From Candidatus Jordarchaeia archaeon (lineage in GTDB: Archaea > Asgardarchaeota > Jordiarchaeia > Jordiarchaeales > Jordiarchaeaceae): a DNA stretch of 60,464 nucleotides. The stretch spans positions 1 through 60,464 of the forward strand of contig JAHAWU010000005.1 in NCBI GenBank assembly GCA_018383815.1. Direction: 5' to 3'. Positions 1 to 7,155 of this stretch are shown one piece after another. Each line of letters begins with the position of its first letter. Within the stretch, counting starts at the first letter, position 1. A model generated the notes under the pieces. That model worked only from the letters and a program-made list of their open reading frames with translations. It did not search any database and was not told the origin of the DNA. The position numbers and the translations under genes were made by a program.

Positions 1-129
1 CCAGCGGGTATGGGGTAGGTTTAGGCTTGTTCCCAGAGGTCGGGTTATTATGAGGGCGGTTAGTAAAGCATAAATGGGTAGAGCGAGAATAAACAACTGG
101 AGTAGTTCTTCATTCATTTTTTTTCCCAT
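1..129 (-). CDS. N-terminal fragment of a membrane protein (runs off window)
   Basis: An open frame on the minus strand starts at ATG 129 (a second in-frame ATG is at 117) and runs off the window start, giving 43 residues. After MGKKMNEE comes a hydrophobic stretch of about 22 residues rich in Leu, Ile and Ala, consistent with a first transmembrane helix with a short cytoplasmic N-terminus. The family is not recognisable from this fragment. It points away from the isomerase gene, which lies downstream on the plus-strand map but upstream in minus-strand order. Confidence 0.4.
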   Translation of the reverse strand, partial: MGKKMNEELLQLFILALPIYALLTALIITRPLGTSLNLPHTRW

Positions 130-200
130 TAGTTACTTGTAGCGAAGGACTACTCCAATCTTTCGGTTCAAACCTGCACTAAAAACTTTTTACGCCCCTT

Positions 201-1016
201 TTATGTTTCAAAAATTTTTTTCACTTTATCTTTGCTTAGGATTAAATAGTCCCGATCCATGGTAAAAACTTCTAGAGTTATGGTTTTGTTGTACCCTTTT
301 TTCCCCAGCTCCTCGAGGGATGCTCTGTAGTTGGTTCTACCCACACCCAGTGGGAGGTGGTCGTCTCTTTCACCAAGGTTGTCGCTAACGTGTATGTGAG
401 CCACTCGATTGTAGAGTTTATTGATGAACTCTTGGGGTGGGTCTGATCCGCGGAGGTAGGCGTGGGAAATGTCCAATATGAAGGAGAGCCTGTCTGATGC
501 TAGCTGGTTGAAAAGGTCTTCGAACTCCTTAACCCTTGTGAAGTGGTCGGAGGAGGGGAAGAACCCTGAGGGCAAGTTTTCAACTCCGAGAATCATATCA
601 TAGTCTTCTGCTTTTTTCAGAAGTTTACTCAGGGACTGAACGGTGTTCTGATAGGCTTTTTCTTTGGGTAGGAGGGGGAAGCGGAAGCCGGGATGCACCG
701 TTAGGAGGCGCACTTCCAGCTCGTGGGCTGCATTTATCGCCTTTATGGTTTCCTGGACGGATGCTTCTCTCAGTCCATCGTAAAAATTGCAAATATCCAC
801 AAAGGTGGGGGTATGAGCAAGTCTCTCAAGATTGTATGTTGAGAATGTGTCTAGTAGCTGCTTCTTCTTAGTTAATATTTGCTCCGGGGTTGAAAAGGGA
901 TACTCAAAAACTATTTCAAAACCATTAAAACCATTCTCACCAGCAAATTTAACTTCCTCCAGCAGGTCCCTGAAAGGACTGTTGGTCATACAGATTTTCA
1001 CCTTCACACAAAACAC
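201..1016 (-). CDS. Sugar phosphate isomerase/epimerase-like TIM-barrel protein
   Basis: The 271-residue product has the xylose-isomerase-like TIM-barrel layout (AP endonuclease family 2). Acidic and His metal-ligand candidates sit at strand ends: VHPGFRFP near residue 110, GVENLPSGFF near 145, LDISHAYLRG near 180 and HIHVSDNLGERDDHLPLG near 210. HVSDN and the ending TLEVF match the usual divalent-metal site. Substrate cannot be told. The open frame begins with GTG at 1016, but GAGGTG just behind that point favours GTG at 1007. The family includes sugar epimerases, hydroxypyruvate isomerase-like enzymes and endonuclease IV; the short length fits the sugar branch better. Confidence 0.8.
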   Translation of the reverse strand: MFCVKVKICMTNSPFRDLLEEVKFAGENGFNGFEIVFEYPFSTPEQILTKKKQLLDTFSTYNLERLAHTPTFVDICNFYDGLREASVQETIKAINAAHELEVRLLTVHPGFRFPLLPKEKAYQNTVQSLSKLLKKAEDYDMILGVENLPSGFFPSSDHFTRVKEFEDLFNQLASDRLSFILDISHAYLRGSDPPQEFINKLYNRVAHIHVSDNLGERDDHLPLGVGRTNYRASLEELGKKGYNKTITLEVFTMDRDYLILSKDKVKKIFET

Positions 1017-1263
1017 CTCTTCGTTACTGCAGGGTTACTACCAAGTTTCCTTAATCCTCTTGGCTAAACTCACTACCCCCTCCAACTTTATTTCGTTTAC
1101 TCTAATATTCGCTCCCTACTATGCGTAGCTGACAGTGATTACTCTAAACCTTTTACTTCAGCCAACAGGGCATTTTGCGCCCGACTTTTCCCAAAAAAAT
1201 CTTCAGAAAGGATTTCTAAATTCTTCCCCTCTGATTCGGAAACTTTGATACCACTATTCTTTT

Positions 1264-1305
1264 TGACACTCCCCACGACTATAAGTCGGGGACTTTCTCG
1301 CCAAT
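1264..1305 (+). mobile_element. IS200/IS605-type terminal hairpin relic
   Basis: GACACTCCCC is followed by a stem-loop in which CGACT at 1276-1280 pairs with AGTCG at 1284-1288 across ATA, extended by flanking CCCC and GGG, then GACTTTCTCGCC. This layout is typical of the subterminal hairpin at the right end of IS200/IS605 and TnpB-only elements. No transposase or tnpB reading frame is attached, so this is an orphan end or a miniature-element scar. Family recognition is by pattern only. Confidence 0.45.
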
Positions 1306-1328
1306 GGCATTGTAAAAATTGGTTTATT

Positions 1329-1496
1329 TGCTATGAAAACGTGTTTTCATTCTTTGCCATGAAAAACTTTTTCATGCTTTATCTGAAACGCTTCCAGCGT
1401 ATGTTGGTTTGCCATGAAAAACTTTTCATTTTTCTGTCTAAAACGCGAAGCGTATGTTGGTTTGTCTAAGAAGCGTAGCTTATGTAGGTTTTTAAG
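1329..1496 (+). repeat. Array of small hairpins with a shared linker (copy A)
   Basis: Six short inverted repeats follow one another. ATGAAAA/TTTTCAT-type palindromes lie at 1333-1350, 1358-1376 and 1414-1429. GC-rich mini-hairpins lie at 1388-1400 (ACGCT-TCC-AGCGT), 1443-1453 (ACGC-GAA-GCGT) and 1471-1481 (AAGC-GTA-GCTT). Each GC-rich hairpin is followed by the same linker, ATGTTGGTTT or ATGTAGGTTT. A shorter copy lies inverted at 54876-54966. Stems are kept while loops differ, which argues for structure rather than coding. Function unknown. Confidence 0.7.
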
Positions 1497-1567
1497 CAGT
1501 TATAAAAAGAAATAGGGAAGGTAATGCAAATTTTGTTTCGCTAGCTTTTGGTATTTCCTCCTTTTAT

Positions 1568-3583
1568 TCACCCTTTTTCTTTTTGGAGTTCGGGAAGGAT
1601 TTTTTCAAAGTAGTCCAGTGATTCTGGGTTGATTAATGCACCTCTGTTTGTGACTGGTTTCCCATGTATTATGTTTGAGACAGCTATTTCCACCTTTTTG
1701 CCGCTGAAGGTGTATGGAATGTCTGGGGCCTCGAGTATTAAGGCCGGGTTGTGTTGGGGCGAAGCTTTTTCACGCAGATTTTTTCTAATTTTGTTCTTTA
1801 AGTCTTCTGTGAGCTCATATCCGGGTGCAAGTTTGACAAAAAGGATTATTCTTTGGTCTCCTTTCCAACTCTGTCCTATGGCTAGGCTGTCAGCAATTTC
1901 TTCCATATCTTCCACCACACTGTATATTTCAGCGGTACCTATGCGTACTCCAGAAGGTTTTAGTACCGCGTCTGAGCGACCGTAGAAGGTTACTCCGCCA
2001 GTGTCGCTGTGAATAACTATGTAGTCGCCGTGTCTCCAGACATTTTTGTGTGGATAAAATTCAAAGTAAGCTGCCCTATACTTTTCATTATTGGTGTCCT
2101 TGAAGAAATAGATTGGCATGGAGGGGGCGGGAGCTTCGCAGACAAGTTCCCCCTGTTTATCATATACTTCATTTCCGTTCTCATCGTAAGCCTTAACTTT
2201 CATTCCTAAAGCGCGGTACTGTAATTCACCAGCATATACTGGAAGGGTGGGGCTTCCACAAGCAAAACAGCCGTTGATATCTGTGCCTCCCGATATTGAG
2301 TTGAAATGTAAATCTTTTTTGACTTCTCTGTAAACCCACTCGAACCCTTCAGCTGAAAGCGCAGACCCTGTTTGGGATATTTCTCGTAATGTGGATAAAT
2401 CATAATCTCTTCCTGGCTTAACTCCCTGACTCCTCTGATAATTTATGTAACTTGCACTACAACCAAAAATGGTGATTTTTTCATCCTGAATCATCTTCCA
2501 CATGGCACCGGCGTCAGGATAATTAGGATTACCGTCAAACAATACTATTGTTGCCCCAGTTGCTAGAGAGCTTATCAGCCAGTTCCACATCATCCAGCTG
2601 CAACTCGTTATATACATGATGGTGTCTTCACGTTTCAGATCAGTATTCAATATAAGTTCTTTTAAGTGATTGATGAGTACTCCCGCTGCTCCCTGAACCA
2701 TACACTTTGGTTTACCAGTTGTTCCGGAGGAAAACATAATAAATAGAGGGTGATCGGCAGGTAGCTGTTCAAATTGAATTTTGGGTTCCTTTTCAGGTGA
2801 TATAAAATCGTCCCAATATACTGATTTGGGAATTTTGCTAATGTCGGGGTTGTCTTCCACATATTTGGTAACAATCACCTTTTCCAGTGAAGGGATTCCC
2901 TCAGCCACCTCTTGAGCTTTACTCAAAATGTTATAGGTGACTCCCTTGTAAATGTGTCCGTCCACTGTAAATAAGACCTTGGGTTCAATTTGTCCAAGGC
3001 GGTCCAGTGCTGCTTGTGTCCCGAGTTCAGCTCCACAGGAGGACCAGACGGCGCCAATACTGGTAGCAGCGAGCATCGCGATGGGTGTCTGTATTATGTT
3101 GGGCATCAGGGCACATACCCGATCTCCGGGCTTGACTCCTAATTCACGTAGTGATTTTGCCATGCGCGCAACAGTTTTGTAAACTTCTTTGTAGCTCATA
3201 CTTGCCGATTTCTGGTTTTCTCCTAAGGATTTGAAAGCTAATTTGTTGTCCTTATATCTTAGGAGGTTCTCGGCGAAATTTAATTTTGCACCCAGGAACC
3301 ATTTTGCGCCAGGAAACTTGGTTAGGTCATCAACCACTTTATCAAATTTGCGGGAAGCTTTAATCTCCACGAAATCCCATACGGCTGCCCAAAAATCAGG
3401 TATATTTTCAACAGACCAATCATAAAGTTGAGCGTAGGAATCAATTTCAAGACCGTATTCTCTATTGACAAAATCAATGAATCGGGTCACATTTGCTTGT
3501 TCTACGATTTCCTTTGAAGGCTCCCACAATAGTTTTCCCAATTTCTCCACAACCTCTACGAGTTTTTGGAAATAAAAGTTCAC
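1568..3583 (-). CDS. Acetoacetyl-CoA synthetase (acetoacetate-CoA ligase)
   Basis: This 671-residue member of the adenylate-forming (ANL) superfamily matches the length and N-terminus of acetoacetyl-CoA synthetases: LLWEPSKEIVEQANVTRF followed by FVNREYG. The P-loop-like motif FSSGTTGKPKCM is near residue 285, the hinge region GRSDAVLKPSGVRIG near 545, and the catalytic Lys region YTFSGKKVE near 630. It would activate acetoacetate, or a similar short oxo acid, with ATP and CoA to the acyl-CoA, AMP and pyrophosphate. Start is GTG 3583 with no clear ribosome site. It is divergent from the CoA-transferase pair across 219 AT-rich bases, suggesting shared regulation of short acyl-CoA metabolism. 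Acetyl- or propionyl-CoA synthetase is less likely given the N-terminus. Confidence 0.85.
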   Translation of the reverse strand: MNFYFQKLVEVVEKLGKLLWEPSKEIVEQANVTRFIDFVNREYGLEIDSYAQLYDWSVENIPDFWAAVWDFVEIKASRKFDKVVDDLTKFPGAKWFLGAKLNFAENLLRYKDNKLAFKSLGENQKSASMSYKEVYKTVARMAKSLRELGVKPGDRVCALMPNIIQTPIAMLAATSIGAVWSSCGAELGTQAALDRLGQIEPKVLFTVDGHIYKGVTYNILSKAQEVAEGIPSLEKVIVTKYVEDNPDISKIPKSVYWDDFISPEKEPKIQFEQLPADHPLFIMFSSGTTGKPKCMVQGAAGVLINHLKELILNTDLKREDTIMYITSCSWMMWNWLISSLATGATIVLFDGNPNYPDAGAMWKMIQDEKITIFGCSASYINYQRSQGVKPGRDYDLSTLREISQTGSALSAEGFEWVYREVKKDLHFNSISGGTDINGCFACGSPTLPVYAGELQYRALGMKVKAYDENGNEVYDKQGELVCEAPAPSMPIYFFKDTNNEKYRAAYFEFYPHKNVWRHGDYIVIHSDTGGVTFYGRSDAVLKPSGVRIGTAEIYSVVEDMEEIADSLAIGQSWKGDQRIILFVKLAPGYELTEDLKNKIRKNLREKASPQHNPALILEAPDIPYTFSGKKVEIAVSNIIHGKPVTNRGALINPESLDYFEKILPELQKEKG

Positions 3584-3750
3584 TTTTGGAACAAATTTTA
3601 GATTTTGTTTTATTAAATTTTACTACTTACGCACTTGAAATATGCGAAAAACGAACTTGAAATAACTTAAATATTTAAAAAATATTTTAGTTTAATTATA
3701 AAAAGTACTTTTAAAAATGAATTTAATGAAAAATAATTTTTAGGAAAAGG

Positions 3751-3760
3751 TTATAAAAAT
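3751..3760 (+). promoter_or_regulatory. TATA box for the first CoA-transferase operon
   Basis: TTATAAAAAT is preceded by the purine-rich stretch GGAAAAGG, a plausible BRE. It lies 43 bases before the ATG at 3803, giving an expected transcript start near 3783 and a leader of about 20 bases. It is the strongest archaeal promoter match in the AT-rich divergent region 3584-3802. Confidence 0.5.
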
Positions 3761-3802
3761 TTGCAATCCTCGTTTTAGAGGTTCACGGGATGGTGATGAT
3801 GC

Positions 3803-4840
3803 ATGACCGTAAATAAATTAAATGAATTAAAAGTGTTAGCCAGAGGAAAAGGCGAACTAGTTGGCTGGCATGACCCAGACGAACATCGAAAATGGATACG
3901 GGAAAACAAAACCCGAGACTTAGTGGACAAAACCATGACCGTAAAGGAAGCGGTTTCCAAATTCGTCAAAGACGGAAGCTACATAGCATCCGGCGGCTTC
4001 GGCCACATCAGGGTCTCCATGTCAGTAATCTATGAAATAATAAGACAGAAAAAAAGGAACCTAATAATGGCTGGAAAAACCGCCGTACACGATCTTGACG
4101 TGCTTGTGGGCGCTGGTGTGGTCAACAAAGTTGAGGTTGCCTACTCATTCGGCCACGAGTTAAGAGGCCTCTCCCCTGCCTCCAGAAGAATGGTTGAAGG
4201 AGGAAAATGCAAAGTCATAGCGGAAATAAGCAATGCCGGATACCAGTGGCGCTTCCTAGGAGGAATGATGGGAGTACCCTTCATACCCTCACGCAACCTC
4301 GTAGGCACAGACACTTTCAACTATAGCTCCTCCATAGTAATTGAAGACCCCTTCAGCGGGAAACCCATATGTTTGATTCCCTCATGCAACCCCGACGTAG
4401 TTTTCATCCATGTGCCCCGATGTGACATATACGGTAATGCCCAAATCGACGGCATACTGGTGGAAGACTTTGAACTCGCAAGGTCTGCGAGGAGACTAAT
4501 AATCACAACTGAGGAGATAATTCCAGAAAATAGGATTAGAAGCGAACCGTGGAGAACCGCGATTCCATTCTATTGTGTGGACGCAGTTTGTGAAGTACCC
4601 TTCGGCTCGCATCCCTGCCAGATGCCTTTAATGTACTTCTTTGACGAAGAACACATTGCCGAATGGCTTGAACTCTCCGCAACAGAGGAAGGCACACAAC
4701 AATACCTCGACAAGTATGTATTTGGCGCTGAGGACTTCGAAGAATATTTGAAACTTATAGGTGGGGTTAAGAAGCTAAACTATCTTAGGAGAGTCGAACA
4801 GTTAAGGGCGCCCATGGTAGCTCCCTGGCGTAAAAAGTGA
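3803..4840 (+). CDS. Class I CoA-transferase, alpha subunit (glutaconate CoA-transferase type)
   Basis: The 345-residue product is the alpha partner of a heterodimeric class I CoA-transferase. The GctA-like core starts near residue 45 (MTVKEAVSKFVKDG), with the glycine-rich SGGFGHIRVS near 65 and the C-terminal PFGSHPCQMP near 275. The first 45 residues form an extra charged extension. Such enzymes move CoA between carboxylic acids; related IpdA-type proteins instead open rings of steroid-derived CoA esters. The beta subunit starts 11 bases downstream, so the two are cotranscribed. A second, diverged alpha subunit lies at 40558-41535. The acid substrate cannot be inferred. Confidence 0.85.
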   Translation: MTVNKLNELKVLARGKGELVGWHDPDEHRKWIRENKTRDLVDKTMTVKEAVSKFVKDGSYIASGGFGHIRVSMSVIYEIIRQKKRNLIMAGKTAVHDLDVLVGAGVVNKVEVAYSFGHELRGLSPASRRMVEGGKCKVIAEISNAGYQWRFLGGMMGVPFIPSRNLVGTDTFNYSSSIVIEDPFSGKPICLIPSCNPDVVFIHVPRCDIYGNAQIDGILVEDFELARSARRLIITTEEIIPENRIRSEPWRTAIPFYCVDAVCEVPFGSHPCQMPLMYFFDEEHIAEWLELSATEEGTQQYLDKYVFGAEDFEEYLKLIGGVKKLNYLRRVEQLRAPMVAPWRKK

Positions 4841-4851
4841 GGTGAAGCTAA

Positions 4852-5628
4852 ATGAGTAAAGAAGTTAAATACACAATGGGTGAACTCCTAGCAGTAGCAG
4901 CAGCAAAGTTACTCGAAGACAAAAAATCGGTTTTCGTGGGAACCGGCTTGCCCATGATCGCCTCCATGCTGGCGCAAAGAACACATGCACCAAACCTATT
5001 AATTATCTTTGAAGCGGGCGGCATGGGGCCACAAATACCAACCCTACCCATCTCAGTCGGCGACTCAAGAACATTCCACAAGGCTATAGGAGCCTCCAGC
5101 ATGCACGACGTTATGTCCGCCTGCCAAGCGGGTTACATCGACTACGGCTTCCTGGGAGGAGCCCAGATAGATATGTATGGTAACCTAAACACCACATGCA
5201 TCGGAGACCACGACCTCCCAAAGGTACGATTCCCGGGAAGCGGTGGAGCAAACGACATCGGTTCGCTATCTCACAAAACTATTTACATTATGAGGAACCA
5301 AGCCCCAAGAACCTTTGTGAAGAAGGTCGATTTCATAACAACTCCCGGATACTTATCTGGTCCGGGAGCAAGGGAAAAAGCGGGGCTTCCAGAGGGTACA
5401 GGCCCCTACAGGGTAATAACACAGCTTGGCATATACGACTTCGAAGAAAAGACCAAGAGGATGAGACTAATATCCTTACATCCCGGCGTCACACTGGAGA
5501 AGGTAAAGGAGAACTGTAGCTTCGAGCTGCTTATTGCAGACGACCTTCAAACAACACCAACACCCACCGAGAAGGAAATCAAAATACTCCACGAACTTGA
5601 CCCGCAAGGAGTATCCATAGGCAAATAG
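4852..5628 (+). CDS. Class I CoA-transferase, beta subunit (GctB-like)
   Basis: The 258-residue product resembles glutaconate CoA-transferase beta throughout: GTGLPMIASMLAQRTHAP, GGAQIDMYGN, FPGSGGAND and FEEKTKRM. Glu54, in the motif FEAGG, aligns with the catalytic Glu54 that carries the gamma-glutamyl-CoA thioester in the Acidaminococcus enzyme. This favours true CoA transfer over the hydrolytic IpdAB reaction. Start is ATG with GAGGTGAAGC just upstream. The crotonase follows 130 bases later but has its own TATA boxes, so it need not be in the same transcript. Confidence 0.87.
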   Translation: MSKEVKYTMGELLAVAAAKLLEDKKSVFVGTGLPMIASMLAQRTHAPNLLIIFEAGGMGPQIPTLPISVGDSRTFHKAIGASSMHDVMSACQAGYIDYGFLGGAQIDMYGNLNTTCIGDHDLPKVRFPGSGGANDIGSLSHKTIYIMRNQAPRTFVKKVDFITTPGYLSGPGAREKAGLPEGTGPYRVITQLGIYDFEEKTKRMRLISLHPGVTLEKVKENCSFELLIADDLQTTPTPTEKEIKILHELDPQGVSIGK

Positions 5629-5640
5629 CAGATCATATTG

Positions 5641-5696
5641 AACTCCCTTTTTGTTTTTCCCTTCACTTATTCCTTTTCTGTCTTCTTTTTTAGGAA
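5641..5696 (+). terminator. Pyrimidine-rich terminator region after the CoA-transferase pair
   Basis: Repeated T-tracts (CCCTTTTTGTTTTTCCC and later TTCTTTTTTAGG) follow the beta-subunit stop within 70 bases. Archaeal RNA polymerase terminates at such T-runs without needing a hairpin. The assignment is by composition only. Confidence 0.35.
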
Positions 5697-5698
5697 AG

Positions 5699-5736
5699 TT
5701 ATAAAAGAGGTTTGGCAGCATTAGTTTTATAATTTG
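5699..5736 (+). promoter_or_regulatory. Two TATA-like boxes upstream of the crotonase
   Basis: GTTATAAAAG at about 5699-5708 follows AGGAAA, a BRE-like stretch, and a second TATA-like element TTTTATAATT lies near 5725-5735. The first predicts initiation near 5730, compatible with translation from TTG 5758 or GTG 5767. The second would leave almost no leader, so the first is preferred. Confidence 0.4.
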
Positions 5737-5757
5737 AGGTTTTATGTCTGAAGATGT

Positions 5758-6549
5758 TTGAGGAGTGTGAAGGCTATTCCGTACCAGTACATTATTGTGG
5801 AGAAAGAAGAAAATATTGCCATAATAACTATGAACCGTCCCGAAAAGCTAAACGCTTTAAATCTCGAGTTGCAGGAGGAAATGAAGCACGCCTTGGATAC
5901 CCTATACATGGACGATGAGGTAAAAGTCATTATTCTAACAGGCGCAGGTAGGGCGTTTAGTGCTGGTGGAGATATTGGAACCATGAAGGAAGCTCACCAG
6001 TTAGACCCACTCTTGCTGAGGCAAGCTTTGTATCAGTCCACGTCTGAGGTAACAAACAGAATTTGGAACTATGAGAAGCCTATTATAGCCGCGGTTAATG
6101 GAGTGGCGGCTGGAGGTGCCTGCAACTGGGCCTTGGCCTGCGACTTCGTCATAGCTTCTGAGAACGCTAGGTTCGGCGAGGTTTTCATTCACGTAGGATT
6201 AGTTCCCGATGGAGGTGGAAGCTGGCTGCTTCCTAGGCTTGTGGGTTTACAGAGGGCGAAGGAAATCATAATGATGGGGAAGATGGTGCCGGCGGAGGAG
6301 GCTGAGCGAATCGGAATGGTGAACAAGGTTGTCCCAGAAAAGGACTTGATGTCTACAGCCAAAGAGTATGCAAGAATACTGGCTAGTCTTCCTCCGAGAA
6401 CATTGGGAGCAGCTAAGAGAACCATCAATAAGGCTATGACTACGAGCCTTGGGGAAGCAATGGATTACGAAATGACCATGCAGGCGATATGCTTCCAAAC
6501 AGACGCTCACCGGGAACGCGTGAAAGCCTTTTTGGAGAAGAAAAAGTAG
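5758..6549 (+). CDS. Enoyl-CoA hydratase/isomerase family protein, PaaG-like crotonase
   Basis: The 263-residue crotonase has the oxyanion-hole motifs AFSAGGDIG (near 66) and NGVAAGGACN (near 114). Both Glu residues that catalyse hydration in classical enoyl-CoA hydratases are replaced: by Asn123 (GACNW) and Phe143 (GEVFI). The motif GLVPDGGGSWLLPRLVG instead carries Asp151, as in PaaG-type ring-enoyl-CoA isomerases. It is therefore more likely an isomerase or ring-acting crotonase than a plain hydratase. Start is TTG 5758 or GTG 5767. It lies behind a glutaconate-type CoA-transferase pair, suggesting action on the same CoA ester. Confidence 0.85.
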   Translation: MRSVKAIPYQYIIVEKEENIAIITMNRPEKLNALNLELQEEMKHALDTLYMDDEVKVIILTGAGRAFSAGGDIGTMKEAHQLDPLLLRQALYQSTSEVTNRIWNYEKPIIAAVNGVAAGGACNWALACDFVIASENARFGEVFIHVGLVPDGGGSWLLPRLVGLQRAKEIIMMGKMVPAEEAERIGMVNKVVPEKDLMSTAKEYARILASLPPRTLGAAKRTINKAMTTSLGEAMDYEMTMQAICFQTDAHRERVKAFLEKKK

Positions 6550-7086
6550 CCATATCTACTCCGCCCCTTCCCTAAATTTTTGTTAGTAAGAGAACGTTAC
6601 GATCATCTATTGAGTCTGCTCATGCTTGAAATTTTGGTTTAATAGGTGTGGGCAGAGCTGCAAGATAAGGATTTGTTGTGCTGGGTTTTTAAAAATTGTT
6701 TAAACTAACCGGGCGTAAAAAGTATTGGGTGCAAGCCGCTGGGGGCGTCTTCGGACTGGGGCTCTGTGTTGTCTTCTTGTGTGTGGTTTAGGTCTCCCCA
6801 TTTATTCCTTTTCTTGCCGAAAGGAGCCTTAATAGAGCTTCTTTCCAATTGAAGCCTAATTCCCCTTTTTCAGGGAATCATTGTCTCCAAACATGCTCCA
6901 AATACAAAAAATGCACTAAACTTTTTATGTCCGAAAACGCTAAAAGAACAGAGGATCAGCGTAGCCCGAAACCATTACTCCCATCTTTTTTACCCTAAAA
7001 AATATTTTTCACTTTTTGGTTTAGAAAGAAGCTTGCATAGGCTTTTTAAACTGAAGGGGGGACAATTTAAAACCCGAATACCACAA
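6550..7086. other. Gene-free region with a GC-rich island
   Basis: No credible reading frame lies here. It contains the TATA-like TTTTTAAAAATTG near 6685-6697, followed about 30 bases later by a G/C-rich island at about 6711-6790 in otherwise AT-rich DNA. That layout would suit a small non-coding RNA, but no known RNA family or clean secondary structure could be recognised. The rest is pyrimidine-rich, with T-runs expected of terminators. Confidence 0.3.
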
Positions 7087-7098
7087 GTTATAAATATA
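7087..7098 (+). promoter_or_regulatory. TATA box for thrS
   Basis: GTTATAAATATA is a near-consensus archaeal TATA box 58 bases before the ATG at 7156, placing the transcript start near 7120. The leader carries GATGGGATG ahead of the start codon. Confidence 0.5.
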
Positions 7099-7155
7099 TT
7101 TATTTGATACTCAGAGAATCACTCCAAAGAAAATTTTTGATGGGATGCAATTAGA

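Noticed and set aside
160-182. GGTTCAAACC as the T-loop of a tRNA
   Set aside because: Flanking bases do not pair into a T-stem and no acceptor, D or anticodon arms can be built around it.
1245-1469. A 74-codon plus-strand frame through the hairpin array
   Set aside because: It only translates the repeat; copy B gives a similar peptide by the same cause, and no ribosome site or protein-like composition supports it.
1329-1496. Hairpin array as a CRISPR
   Set aside because: Repeats are short, unequal and of two kinds, with no unique spacers of constant length and no cas genes in the window.
3803-5628. CoA-transferase pair as an IpdAB-type ring hydrolase
   Set aside because: The beta subunit keeps Glu54 in the GctB position, so transferase chemistry is favoured, although the alpha subunit resemblance is noted as a finding.
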